From Pterobdella sp. o SKG-2022 (Eukaryota > Annelida > Clitellata > Hirudinida > Piscicolidae): DNA of 64,000 bases. Location: positions 20,602,589 to 20,666,588 of the forward strand of contig OZ038320.1 in the NCBI GenBank assembly GCA_964035795.1, read 5' to 3'. The notes beneath the pieces were generated by a model, which searched no databases, was not told the origin of the DNA, and worked only from the letters and a program-made list of their open reading frames with translations. Of the stretch, positions 26,214 to 38,480 are shown one piece after another (within the stretch, counting starts at the first letter, position 1; every line of letters begins with the position of its first letter). The position numbers and the translations under genes were made by a program.

Positions 26214-27423
26214 TTTGTTTGGTGTTTTTCAAATGTTCGTGAATGATTGTTTTTAGTTCAAAAGTCTCATTATTTAAAAACACTTGACCAATAAAACAAA
26301 GTTTCCAAACTTTTTGGAGCTTAAAAATAACATTTCAAATTTTTCTCAGTCTGAACATTTGAAATTATTCAGCTTTAGTTTTTCCAATTACAGTTGAGAA
26401 TAAGGAAAGCGTTTTGCGCTACTATATATGATGGTGGATGTATGTTTCCACATAGACCATTCCAATATGATTATCAAACCTCTCACTATTTGTAAACGAA
26501 AAAAAATTTTTCAACCGAGAAAATTTTTTAAAGCAAAATAAAAAAATAAATGTCAAAAGAACAATAAATCGAATGATAAGGGAAATGATTAAATGGTAGT
26601 TATTAAGCAGGTTGTTGATGAGTGGAAGAAGCGGGAAAAACATTAAAACATGCGTTTGATTCAATATATAATGAAAGTATTAAAAATGTTATTCTCATGG
26701 GACATAGTGTATACTGTAATAAGAGAAATATGAAAAAATTAAGATGATAGATATCTGTTATTATATTTCTTATTTTTTGTATATATAAATACCACGAGTA
26801 ATAGAGAGATTTGATGTGTTGAAAAGGTTATCTTTTGAAAGTTATTCTTATTTATTTTATAGATTCTCTGAATAGATAAGTTTTTCATAATTTTTCTGAT
26901 CTTTATTAAAGATATTCTTTAATTCGTTTGCAAGGATATTTCATAGCTCAGGTTTAATAATGAAGGATAAGAAGTTATGCTTCCAGTTTTTATTGATTAT
27001 ATTTTTTTTTGTTATGTCTGTAAGAATTTGATGGGACGGAATTATTAAAAAGTCTGCCAGAAGATTATTTTTGTACTCGTAAGAAATGAAAGTTATCAAT
27101 ATTTTTATGGAGACCATTTTTTTATGGCCATCATATATATAGTTAAATAATGCTTCCGTGGTGGAACTTAGTAATTCTTGAACTTTTTCAGTGTAAGCTA
27201 AATACTTAAAAACAGGCCTAAATTGTACTAAAAAAAATTAAATATAGATGAAAAAAGTTAATATATTCATATTCCAACTGAGTCTATATATGTTTTTAAA
27301 TGACAATATTCACATTTTAATCTGAGAATGGTGCTTTTCTCAAGCCAAAAAGAAAACTACATGTTATTCTTAAAAAAGTACGTAAAAACAATGAAGTAAA
27401 CAAATACTATTAATCAAAATAAC
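26214..27423. other. AT-rich region 5' of the GPCR gene
   Basis: Sequence upstream of the GPCR start codon. It should contain the promoter and 5' UTR, but I see no diagnostic core element that I can defend. An open frame at 26422-26664 on the minus strand is built on low-complexity Phe/Leu/Ile codons and is not called. Confidence 0.35.
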
Positions 27424-27460
27424 AAAGTTTTTCATAAGTTTAGCTTACATTATCAAGTGA
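27424..27460. repeat. Foldback repeat family A, single arm
   Basis: The sequence AAGTTTTTCATAAGTTTAGC followed by TTACATTATCAAGTGAT matches the left arm of the complete hairpin at 8843-8949. No convincing partner arm is present nearby. Confidence 0.4.
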
Positions 27461-27644
27461 TGATAAAACTTTAAAAATTATTCTATTTATGCTTGTTACT
27501 AATACTTTTAAAGTAAAACTATGGCAATGTGTGATAGTAATTACAGATAATAAGAAGCTTTGTGATTCTGATATATAAATATTTTGTGTTTGCTCATCTC
27601 ATAATTTGACTTGAGTTATTCTACATCACCATTACGTAAAAATG

Positions 27645-27730
27645 TTAAGTGTCGGCTCACGCGGGATCGAATTCAGTTACTTTAGATAATTAGTCTAATA
27701 CTCTACCTCTGAGCTATACGGGCCGACAAA
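27645..27730 (-). repeat. tRNA-like SINE head (reverse orientation)
   Basis: On the minus strand it reads GTCGGCCCGTATAGCTCAGA, GGTAGAGT, TTAGACTAATTATCTAA, a degraded B box GAATTCGATCCC and GCGTGAGCCGAC. The ends can pair (GTCGGC/GCCGAC) and the anticodon stem TTAGA/TCTAA is intact with loop CTAATTA. The T arm is poor. It shares the order and wording of the head at 15097-15173, so it is called a member of the same tRNA-derived family rather than a tRNA gene. The CACCTGTT body is not seen. Confidence 0.6.
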
Positions 27731-27787
27731 ATATTTTAGCCTAACCTTTGGTAAAGAAAAATGGCTATAAAAAAGAGTTGATTAACA

Positions 27788-27788
<1 letters not shown>

Positions 27789-27849
<61 letters not shown>

Positions 27850-27899
27850 CTGAGTGATTGATTGATTGATTGGTTGATTGATTGATTGATTGATTGATA
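27789..27899 (+). repeat. (ATTG)n microsatellite
   Basis: About 110 bp of GATT/ATTG units with three interruptions near 27848-27873 (GACTGAGT and TGGT variants). It lies about 60 bp from the tRNA-like element at 27645-27730. Confidence 0.95.
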
Positions 27900-28524
27900 T
27901 GATAAGTTTTTTCTTATATTTTTATAAGTTATTTTTCTTGTTTTTTTTATAAATTGTGAAATACTTCGAAACTATTAACAAGATTGTTATTGGTAAATCA
28001 AGTACTAATATTATTTAGTTCATTCATTTAGCTATTCGTATTGATGCAACTTTTATATTATATAAGAACTGAGTCAACTATATAATCAACATCGATAATT
28101 GAGTCATAAGCTGTATTTTTATTTTAGTCATTTATGAATATAATAAACAGAGATGGGGAGACAGATCCTTGAAGAACAGTCATAAAATTAGTCCTATCGC
28201 TATAATAAAGGCTTTTGAAACAGACAAGTTGGTTTTCATTAACGATTTCAGCAAGTTTATTGATATCTGATAAAAGTTCACTTTCGATAATTTCAGTAAT
28301 AGTATATCTAGATTGAGACACCCTAAAGCTTTATAAAAAAACTTTTTCAATGTTATTTATAAAGTCGTTTTTGATTATATTCGGGTGATAACTATGAAAT
28401 TTATGTTTTAAAAATTTATTTTGCTTCTTAACTATTATATTTTCATAAGGTAATTATAGGTCTTTATATATTTTACTTTTTCAATCTTCTTCTTTTTCTT
28501 CTTTGTTGTTAAAAGCCATTTTTT

Positions 28525-29060
28525 CCTTCGTCGTGGGATTAGACCCTGTGAATGGCAGCTTTCCATCCCCTCCTGTCCTGCACCCAGCTCACGTCAATAC
28601 CATGCTCCTTCAGGTTCTTTCTTCTTCCATCGCTTGACGTGGCATATCATTCGGCTGTATTCGCATGACGTGTCCGTACCATCTCAATCTACTCATGGAT
28701 GTGATGGTGGATAGTGGTTTGAGAAGGTAGCTACAATAATGTTTCTTTGTATCCTTTCTTGGTGACTATTTTGAGCATTTTTTTGTCTTGTCGAATTAGT
28801 CGCTTTTTTATGTCTTCCGTCATCGCCCAAGTTTCTACGGCATACAACATTACTGATCGCACACAGCTTTCATATACTAGCTTATTTTTTGTGCCAATGA
28901 ATGCTGGGAAGCACAACACTTTTTTGAAGGAAAAGCATACTGCCCATGCTTGTTTTCCTCTTGATACAACTGCAGCACTGAAGTCTCTGCCTGGGTCGTA
29001 GACATCTCCAAGGTATGCGAACGGGCTGGTTTTATCAATTCCTGTGATGCTGTTGACTTG
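28525..29060 (-). mobile_element. LINE ORF2 C-terminal fragment (RT thumb to end)
   Basis: Minus-strand translation gives DKTSPFAYLGDVYDPGRDF (the F.YLG motif), then NKLVYESCVRSVMLYAVETW, where intact elements have LY.SCV.S.LLYG.ETW, then a KRLIRQDKKMLK block. After a frameshift near 28730 it continues as R(L)RWYGHVMRIQPNDMPRQAM, DVSWVQDRRGWKAAIH and NPTTKEK, the usual C-terminus of RTE/Nimb-like LINE proteins. The catalytic RT core is missing. 5'-truncated and frameshifted, hence inactive. Confidence 0.7.
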
Positions 29061-29549
29061 GTTATTTGCACTTGATGGTTGTAGGCAAATAACAAATAAA
29101 AACGTTCGAGAATTTTCAATTGTTATTTTTTTGAGGTTACTGCACCTGAAATGTGTCTAATCTTGACATTTGTTGCATCTAAGGGAGTTCCGTCTGCAAC
29201 CCTTGCCACAAACAGAACACAAAAAACGACCAGTTTTAACTATTGGTGAGCGCTTGTCAGAAAAATTACTTTCAGCATATTTGTTTTTTTAAAAATAATA
29301 ATACTAGTAGTTGCTACTAGTCTATAAATGTTAGAATTGCTTTTATTGTTCTTATTTTTTTTTGTATTCTGTTCCAATGTTTGTAGAAAAATGCCTATTT
29401 ATGAAATATGGCGATTTTTCAAATGATTGAGAAAATCTGATGAGTTAAGCCGTTTATGTCCGCTGAGGCTGAGTTTCTCATCTTGTTCCAACATATTATG
29501 ATTGAGATTCATCTATTTTATAAAATTTGAAAATATTTTTTTGTGTTTG

Positions 29550-30070
29550 TAGTTTAAATCCATCTATAAGAACGAAATTTATTTTACTCGATCTGTTTAT
29601 CGCATTTGACACAGTTGACAACAACACGTTTGAAACTCGATGTCAAGATAAAGCTCTTTTTTGCTTAATTATTACTTCATAAACCGTCTTCAGCTCTCAA
29701 AAAAAATTTTTTTTTTTGATCCTCTCTTTTCTAGCTGTTGTTTCACAAAATTCAGTTTTTGTTTTTTTAATTTTTTTCTTTTAAATGCCTTTTGTAACCA
29801 ATGTTCTTTGAAAACACAACACCACTTATCATGCGCAGACGACAACATTTTTACTTCTGAATTATCTTACAACAATCTTCAACTAGCCGTCAAGAAAATC
29901 TGAATGCGTTTTATCTCTACACACCTGGTTTTTACAAAACCTTTCCAAACTCAATACTTTTGAAAAAATGCAATGTTCGGAACCACAAAATCGCACATGA
30001 AGACTTCCAGTGGTCAATTTATCAAATTTATTTCTGGATTAAAACTACTTTTTATTTTCTAAACTACTTT
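29550..30070 (+). mobile_element. CR1/Jockey-like LINE reverse transcriptase fragment
   Basis: Near 29574-29650 the frame reads KFILLDLFIAFDTVDNN, an almost intact RT motif (D-L-S-A-A-F-D-T-V-D-H) with its catalytic Asp. Further on, HHLSCADDNIFTSE (CADD at 29832-29843) corresponds to the catalytic YADD motif, with Tyr replaced by Cys. The intervening PQG region has decayed into T-rich, frame-broken sequence. After CADD the frame meets a stop at about 29901. It stands close to, but on the opposite strand from, the LINE piece at 28525-29060, so it is a separate insertion. Confidence 0.65.
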
Positions 30071-30244
30071 CTTTTATGACCAACACATCTCTACAACAAC
30101 CAAACAATGCACCAACATAACAAAACAATCAAGCATATTCGTTATTGCCTCACCTTGCGAACAGCTCACAATTTTGATAAGGTAGAACAACCTAAAAATA
30201 GTGAAAGAAACATACACGAAATATCTATCAACTCAACTCACATA

Positions 30245-30317
30245 GTTTTTCGTAAGAAAATCTCAGAATATCGAATAATTAACTCGATAATGTAAGTTTT
30301 TTGTACGAAAAGCTTTA
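30245..30317. repeat. Foldback repeat, family A (diverged hairpin)
   Basis: The left side reads AGTTTTTCGTAAGAAAATCT and the right side CTCGATAATGTAAGTTTTTT followed by GTACGAAAAGCTTTATGG. The two are imperfect reverse complements and match the arms of the copy at 8843-8949. Confidence 0.45.
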
Positions 30318-30322
30318 TGGCA

Positions 30323-32029
30323 AAATACTTTGGGTTTATTAACCCTCTCAAACTCGTTTTTGCTTTTATCATCTCTATTACCATCTCTTGGTGATTATTT
30401 CAACTCTTAAAAAAATGCCTAAAACTTCAAACTGTCTTTTAGGCATGTTTCAAAAATGTAGTTTTCATTCCATCAACTCTATGTCCAGACAAACTCCATT
30501 GACTTGCTATATCGAAAGGATAGTTTTGAGATAGCTTCAACCCCTTGCAACCACCTTCATTCAAAAAAGCTAAAATATTATTTTATACTAATAAATATTA
30601 AAATAGTTTTTCTCTCAAAAATCATGAGTTTTATTATTTCCCTAACCATTTGACAAAACTTTGCATTTCACTCATTGTATGAGCACCACTGGAACACCTC
30701 TTTGGGAAAACGAATTATTCAGTGAAATACTCAAAATCATTTGAATCATCGCTTTTGAATTCATTTTTATAATTTCTAACTTCTAAACTATTATTTCCAT
30801 CATTCAATATTTTTGATGCATACTCTAAACGTTTGTGAAAAATAAATGAACAGATAAATTTTTTATCTGTATGATTACTGTTTATAGATTTTTTGAACTT
30901 TTGCTTATTGTGAACATTTTTGTTGGTCGTAATGTTATTTACTACATTTTTTCTGGTTATTTTTAAGCTGATTAGTTTTTTAAAGAATATTTTTTAAAAA
31001 ATTTTATAACGTTTTCTATCTTTTCTGGCTCTAAGTTTTTTATTTTTGGAGATTTTTTTCCTTTTAGATTATAAATGTATTTCTTATATAGCTTGGCATT
31101 TCAAATGAATTTAAAATTTCTGTTGCCATCCATTCATTATTGAAATCACTTTTTTAAATTAATCATTTTAGAAAAATCTTTGTGGAATATTGACGTTATT
31201 AATCTTATAAAATTGATAAAGCTATCCTTTATTTAATTATCGATCAAGAAAAATACATTTCTATTACTTAAACTACTTTTTAATCAACTATTTTTTCGAA
31301 AAAAATTTCAAATGATCAAAATTTGTGCAAAAAAACTCAGTAGAGTTATTTCAATTTATTTAAAAAAAATAATAGCTAGTATTATGAACAGGTAGATGAA
31401 GATGTCATCTTATAAAAAAAAGCATGTTGTGAAAGTTGAAGTTGGTGATAAAGGTATTTATTGAATTTTTTTAGTATAGGTATGCTTCTAATATGTATCT
31501 GTACAAAATTAAATTTCTGAATATAACAGATAAATCTGAGTTATTTCAATCATTATTTTCAATATTTCTATAGAAATTTCCTATTTTTTTCAATTTTATT
31601 TCAAAGCTAAAATTTTCATATATTATTTTATCTAAAACATTCTCAAAAAGTCAAAAAAAAATTCTATATAGCATATAACTAACAGTAAAAATAACAAAAA
31701 ACCTATTTAATTCAGTTATTGAAAATCTGAGTGAAATAAAATAATCCGTATTTGTCATTTCATAAAATTCAATGGTCTTTTCGATTAAGAAGGCAGCTCA
31801 TCCACAAAATTTCTCTAGCCTATTTCATAAACAAAATATTAATTTTTTAAAAAAAATGATAATTTAAAGTTTTAAAATAATGGTTTTTAATATAAAAAAA
31901 GTTTTCATAACCAAAATAATAATGTTATGAATAAATAAATAATTTCCATATTGGTACTAAAGTTTTATAAATAAAATAATTATTAACACTATTTATATTG
32001 TTTTATTATAGTCAGCATCTTTCCCTTTT
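30323..32029. other. AT-rich intergenic DNA
   Basis: No repeat family or gene is supported. A small start-plus-donor unit at 31396-31453 (MKMSSYKKKHVVKVEVGDK, then gtattt) looks like a first exon, but no continuation was found (see findings). Confidence 0.35.
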
Positions 32030-32400
32030 CCAAAAGGTCACTGACCTAACTCTTTCTCCGCTTACACCTCTCATTTTCAAACAATAACTCCAGTTCCCAA
32101 TAAAAGTTCCACATCATACTTTTCCGAAACAATTCTGGTTTTACTGTTTTTTTTACCTTTAACTTCAGGACTTTGCGTATGTTTCAACCAATCATAATCC
32201 CTTCTTCTTACAACACGAACAGTCATCTCAAACTTCCTCGCTTCACAATTTCAACAACCTTTTTATACAACTTCAAGCTACTTATAATCTCTTTATATTT
32301 ACACCATCAGCTAGTTAAGCATCCCACATCATTCCTAGCATCCGTTTCCCTCGTTGACGGATCTTAACACCCAATTTTGCGAGCCATATGTCATTATAGG
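32030..32400 (-). mobile_element. Probable LINE ORF2 3' fragment
   Basis: Minus-strand frames give KIRQRGKRMLGMMWDA followed by L.DGVNIKRL, resembling the QR.MER.MLG....D.I.N..IR block near the end of several LINE ORF2 proteins. Further on a KVLKLKVKKTVKPELFRKS-like piece stands where the R.GRP..RW.DD block would be. Stops interrupt every frame. The match rests on short blocks, so confidence is moderate. Confidence 0.4.
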
Positions 32401-33104
32401 TTTCAAAAATGTTCATATATTTTATTCGATATTTCATAATTATTTTATAAACTAAAAAAAGTTTTTTTTACATTTCATGTTTATTTAATAAATAAAATAA
32501 TATTTTTCATGAATATGATAATATTTTTCGTACTTTTTTGAAATTATTCATAAATAAACTGATATTATTAAGCTAGGTTTCAGTTATGAATATTATATAG
32601 CAGTACGTATAAAACATTTTATAAATATTTTTCAGTTATAATAAAGATTCACTTTATTAACCAAAACCTTTAAACTATTATGATAGATTTTCAAGGCAAT
32701 TTTATAACAATTGATTTAAAAAGTATTTATTTGAAATTTTTACATATCAGTTCATTTAATGTTACTTTTTGATCTTTAGTAACTTTTAAATAATTTTGAA
32801 ATCTATTTTTTAAAGATTTTTTTCAATAACTTTTTTACGTTATTTATCAAACCATGAAAAGGTTTTTCTAATTTGTTTTATCCTTATGAAGGTTTCAATT
32901 AGATTTTTTATTGGAAAATTTAAATTAATTTGTGCTAAAACATAGTTTAAAAAAATTTCAATAGAAATAAGAATAAAATAAATCAAAAGTAATATTTTTC
33001 AAAAATTTTTGATAATACATTCGGCTAAAAATTTTTTATCATACCACTTTTGAAGTTCTATTATATGAGTAATAATAACAAAGTACCATTTTTTTCAGAG
33101 ACAT

Positions 33105-33306
33105 CATACACCAATTTTTTGTTAATTGTTTTTAAAAAAAGCTTCACAAAAAATACAATGTTTTGATACTTTGTTTAGTTCAACTAAAAATTTCGACAAA
33201 TTCAACTTTTTTATAATTTATTAGTCTAATAAATTATGACAAAATTTGTTTGTCAACAATTTTAGTTGAATAAAACAAAATCAAAATGTTGTATTATTTT
33301 GTGAAG
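33105..33306. repeat. Foldback repeat, family B (longest hairpin)
   Basis: The copy starts TTCAGAGACATCATACACCA. Arms 33142-33224 and 33226-33306 pair over about 80 nt with mismatches and meet at the centre AATTTATTAGTCTAATAAATT, leaving a loop of only about 3 nt. Both arms contain the TTCGACAAATTCAACTTTTT/GACAAAATTTGTTTGTCAA pair seen in the family copy at 11561-11745. Confidence 0.6.
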
Positions 33307-33772
33307 TTGTTTTTAAAGCTAATACCATTTATATTATATGCTTTATGTAATGATATTGAATTATATATAATGTTTTGCTTGATGTTTCCTCAAGTTTAAA
33401 CCTTGAAAATAGTTTTCCATTTTAAAATAAATGCTTCAAAATAACTCATAAAATTGTCAAAATTTGTGTGGGAAAGTATTGTTCCCTGTTCGATTGTTTG
33501 AAACTTCAACTTTGATTTTTTGAGCGATTACTTTGACCTTTCACTCATTTATCATATTTAAATAAAGTATGAAAAGACATTCTGGAGTTTTGAAATTTAT
33601 CAACAATATTAGTTTGACAGTCACATACTTTTAATTAAATCATAAACACAAAGATTCGACATGAAAATTTATCATGCGAAATGAAATTTTCATTTCAAAT
33701 TAAGATTCTGAGAAATATATGTGAAATTTAGAATCCGGTTTGTAACTGTTTCTTTACTTTATCAATAAACTT

Positions 33773-36153
33773 TTACTCTTGAACAATCTCATCACAAAAA
33801 CTAATTAAATCAGTGTTTTGGTTTGATACCTCGCTGGCATTCATTCTGTTTTCACATGTTTGACATGTTTCAAATTTATTATTTTCAAGTTTTAAAAATT
33901 TAGACGATAACACATTCAAATCTCTTTCTTTGTTTAGCATATCAATCTCTTTAAGGTTTGAAAATCTATCTTCTTTATTTTGTATGATGGGGAAAATATT
34001 TTCGTTGTGACTTGCAATGAAATCTTGAAAAAGATTCTTATCTATACTTTCATTTTGATCGCAACTGTTTTTAAAGGGTTTTCCGTTACTAGATTCAAAG
34101 TTTTTATGAGGTATGACTCGTTCTTTGTAAGTAGTGGAATCCATTTTATATCTAATTTCGTTTTTTAATAGTAAATTTTCTACATTTTTTGGTTGTTTTT
34201 TTATTATTTCTTTTATTAAATTTTTTAATTCTTCAATTTCATTTTTATTTTTCTTTAAATCATGCGTAGAAAAAGTTTTAAACTCATGTTTAAAACAATT
34301 AGACGTGTTGGAATTATTTTTGTTTGAATTAAACTTTGCGTTATTTGTGCTGATTTCATTCTCTATAAAAAACTTTTTTTTTGGAGTTTTATGAGCTGTC
34401 ATCTGCTTTAAATCTGAACCAAAATGTTGTTTTTGAGTGTTAATGTTGCCGATTTTTTCATAAACTTCTATACTTTCGGATTCGACTTCATTTTTTGTTT
34501 CTTCTTCACTACTCTGTTCATTTTCAGAACTCCAGCTTTTTTCAAACTCACTTACATTCATATTTCCTTTATTAATTGAAAATTTATTTTGTTTCACATC
34601 TTCACTTTCTTTTTTGGTTTTTTCGATGGAAACTTCATCTAGGTACATTTCCATTTGTGTTAAATGCTTTTGCAAAAGAGCAATTTTTATTTCAGCCGTT
34701 TCAAGTTCATACAATAATGTGTTTTTGTCTTTTTTAAGCTGCTTCAATTTTTCTTTCTCATTTAAATCTTTTTTAAAACCAAAAGCCACAAAAGAAGCCT
34801 CTTAAAAATTTTGAATTTATAGTATAGGTTTAAAATTTTTAATTTTTTCAAAATTGAAAAAAATTTAAACAAGAATTTTACATGTTGTAAATTTCTAAAA
34901 TTTCCAATGCATGTTATCTTGAATGATATTTGCGATATTCAAATTTTCACTAACTGATTTTTTTGTTTCTGATCTCATCAATCTCTTTTTCAAGTTTTTT
35001 GTTGGCTCGATCAACTAGTTTCCCCACTCTTGTCGTTGTTTTTATTTTTTTCGTTAGCAAAGCATTCTGTTTGTAAATGAATTTTTAATTTTAAAAATAT
35101 CAATTGATTTTTTAGCATTAAAATATAGTATTTGAGTCGTTAAATGAACTGCATTTGTTTTTAAATTCAGAATGATGCTTTTTTAAACAATAGAAAACTG
35201 CAGAACCAAAATGTCTGAAATTTATTAAATTTGTATTTAGGTTGTATTGTTTGAAATTGCAAAATCTTTTGTCTCACTTGCTCGGAGATTTTTTGTTGTA
35301 TAATTTGTTTTTTAGACTCCATACATTGGTTTTGCAACTCCAACCTCAAAGCATGTTCTTCTTCTATACTCCTTTTCAACTCTTCTGAATTTTTTTCCAT
35401 GTTTGAAATTTTAAAATTTAATTCCTGTTGAAATTAAGATCAACTATTTGAATATATTCAAGCAGAATTGAAAAAACTCATATGATTTCGTACTTTGCAT
35501 TCATTTTGCCAGAAGTTTTTTTCATGTAACAACTTCTTCAAAAGATTTATAACTTTTGGTGGAGTTTCTGCTAATTCTTTTTCCCTTCGGATGAAAAAAT
35601 AAATGTTCAATTCTAATCTATAATATAACGCTTAAAAAAAATCAAAAAACTTTAAATTGAAATTTTTCGAATAATTTAGAAATCAATTTTTCTTTTGAAT
35701 TAAAAAAAGTAAAATATCAAAATAACTGACAAAGCATTTATGGGGGTTTACCAAAAAAATCGTATATTTCTAAAACTTATCCGAAAATCCGTGTATTTGA
35801 TAGGTGTTTAAACCCAAAAATTCTTTGATAATTATAAATAACATAAGCTTTCGCAAAAGTTTTATAAAAGCCAAAGGTATTTCATTTTTTTCAAAATATA
35901 CATTTATTTTTAAATTTTGAATATGCCTTTGACATCTATTTTTTTTGTAAAATGGTCTACTGAAAATATTTCAAAATATTTGTGTTATCACTTAATGTTG
36001 GAAATAATGAAAAATATTTAAGTAAATGAAAAATTCTAAAATTTTAAAAAAAAATGTATATTTTATTTCGATAAAAAAATATAAAATTTAAAAAAAAATC
36101 TACAAACATACATGCTGTCTGAGTTGGTTTTTTCGAAAATGTCAATTTTAAAT
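33773..36153 (-). CDS. Coiled-coil protein gene, 3' part (at least five exons)
   Basis: Exons in transcript order: 36153-36112, 35584-35495, 35424-35278, 35066-34955, 34800-33773. Good splice signals join them (donors GTATGT, GTACGA, GTGAGA, GTTAGT). Phases fit at the first junction (AT+G), the third (phase 0) and the fourth (A+AG). The second junction fits only if the A-run at 35517-35522 had one more base (see findings). The protein is rich in Glu/Lys/Asn and strongly helical: MEKNSEELKRSIEEEHALR in exon 3, KLVDRANKKLEKEIDEIR in exon 4, EKEKLKQLKKDKNTL plus ELETAEIKIALLQKHL in exon 5. Exon 5 (341 codons) ends in an Asn/Ser/Lys-rich tail with a CQTCENRM stretch. The 5' end was not found. No family is recognised; a cytoskeletal or scaffold role is only a guess from the coiled coils. 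Confidence 0.6.
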
Positions 36154-37769
36154 CTAACAACAATACCGGACAACGCAACAAACGAATTTTTAAAAATGGA
36201 TTTCAGTATAAATCATTATTTATTTGATGTTTTTTTTAATTTATTATTTGCACATTTTTTTAAAAAATTTTTTTGGATTTTTTCCTTTTTATAAAAACTT
36301 TATGAAACTATTTTTTGTCAAATTACTTAACCCTTGTAAATCATTAAGATTTTTTAATAAATTTTAGAACTAAGTTTTAAAAGGGTTTATTACTACCTCA
36401 AAACTTTCGATCTTTCCAAAATCTTGTTCAATTATTTTTACAAGATTTCTAATTAAGCAAATTTGAAAAAAGAAATCTTAGAAAAAAATATTTTTATTCA
36501 CGTTCAAAGTAGTTTTTGAGGTGATATGTTACATTTTCAAGAGGTATGACTAAAAAATACTCGCATCATTATATTTCTTTCAAATTACTTTCATTTTTAA
36601 GATTTTTTTCATATTTCGAAATAAAATATGAAATAATTATAAATGAGCTAAATTTTTAATTTCGGTAAATAAATGTTTATATTATAGAGCTTCAAAATAT
36701 TTTCAAATTTATAAACACTTTTCTGAATAATTCGTTTTGAAGAATTACTTGGACAAACACTTGACTCAACAATGCTCCGAGTATAATGAGACTGCAAGAT
36801 GAAGTTGTGAAAAGTTGTATGTGATGAAAACTAACGTGGAAACTATAATTAAACAATATACTCTCTTGATATGAAATCCTTCCACTATGTAATCAATAAA
36901 AAACAAAAAATAAAAGATCTTTTTCGAACCCAATTCGACGAAAATAATGGATATGTGACAGAGAAATCTGAATAAACAAGGTTGGAAAACAATGTTTTTT
37001 CATTCAACTATCATCAATTTTAGTTTCATTTTTTGTCTAATTCGAAAATTTTCTCATTAGATTTAGGAATGGGTTCGGATAACATAATTATTAAATTTTT
37101 TGGCATCAATTTTCACGCATAAGTAGCTGTTCATATTCACTAATTCCATAACTTGATATTAGTAGCATCTCAAACCGAGTATTCCAGAATCAAATCGGTA
37201 ATAGTGAAAACTTATGCGGTTGCTGTATAGAAAAAATACTAATTTGAAATATGAAATTTTCAGGTTCATAAAAATTCTGTTTTCTTGAATCTGAGTTAAC
37301 ACTATAATTATAGAGTGATAGCCCCTTGACAGGCTAACAAACATTTATCCTTTCAAAGCTGTTTGAAATACATCTCAATTTTTCAGATAGAAGTTGGCAA
37401 TCAGAATATTGACATAGCCTATATAGTTTAAGGCTGGAAGGTATTCATATATTTTCAATAGAATTTACTTTTAAAGCTTTTTTATTATTTGTGATGTTAA
37501 TAAAATAAACTAAATTTTGAAAAATTAATTATAAAGAATGAAAATTGAAAGTTCTTTGTGCTTTCAAAAATAACCAACTTGAAAGTGAGAAAACATTCAT
37601 TTTTCAAATTTCCATTTATTCTATTCATACAAAATTTTCGTACTACCAAATATGAATAAATATAAAAATACATTTGCAAAATTTGAAAATTATTTAAAAA
37701 AAATGAAAATATTCAAAAAAAAATTTGTGTGAGATATTAAAAATGTTTTAAGGTTATTATTATTTCATT
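36154..37769. other. AT-rich DNA upstream of the coiled-coil gene
   Basis: Earlier exons of the coiled-coil gene are expected in this direction on the minus strand, but none could be identified. Several open frames (for example 37159-37344 and 37497-37679, minus) are low-complexity Phe/Ile/Tyr-rich and are not supported. Confidence 0.35.
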
Positions 37770-38480
37770 TGTAAGGCGCGCAGTTTTCAAGCTAGGTTTG
37801 CTGCAGAGGCGTTTGTGTAGTCAAAAGAACTATGGCAGAGAGATGCGGCTATAAAGATGCGTTTTTGAACGTTCACAAAAATGTTTAAAAGAAAGTGAAT
37901 GACGCAGTTAAGGTAAAAAAAAAATTCCATAAATGAAGAGTGGTATGTGAAAAAGAGCGATATGAAAAAGGCTTAGAAAAAACAGGCTGATGCAGCCATA
38001 ATTCGGAGCTCGAAGACATGAGAGACTTTTGAGTTTGTCTGATAGATAGAAACTCATATAAATAAGCCGACTGATTGAAATATAAAATACCAGCGGTGAG
38101 CTACAGTAACTTGAACACATTACGACCGGCAACCAATGAAGGCGATCGAGGCAAGCACAAGATGAAGAATTGTAAACGGCTTGAAAAACAGCTTTGGCAG
38201 AGCGATTTCAGAAAGATTGCAACTTAGAAATAAGACAGTTTGTAAGTAAACAAAGAAGAGAGTTACAATAGTCAAAATAGAAGAAGAATTCATTTCTAGA
38301 AATGAATTAATGACGAATCATAGAAACAACTACGGGATATAAGAACGAATAGATTTTTGACCAAAATGAGCCTTGAGTCGTTTTATGAAGCAAAAATATG
38401 CAAGGTTTCGACAAAAAAATTAATTAGTTAGGAGAATATCATGTGGCAGTTTATAGGGTGAAAGGGGGATGATATAGATG
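37770..38480 (-). mobile_element. CR1/Rex-like LINE ORF2 C-terminal fragment
   Basis: Minus-strand frames give YCNSLLCLLTNCLISKLQSF, matching LDYCNSLL.G.....KLQ..QNAAAR. Then RLHWLPV, the invariant LHWLPV block of CR1/L2/Rex-type ORF2 C-termini, and YLYEFLSIRQTQKSLMSSSS, LWLHQPVF, SKPFSYRSFSHTTLHLWN, matching P.YL...L....R.LRS...L.VP.....G.RSFS...P.LWN.LP. Frame changes occur at least twice. No catalytic domain remains. The head of the same element may extend to about 39120, but that part is too decayed to call. Confidence 0.65.
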
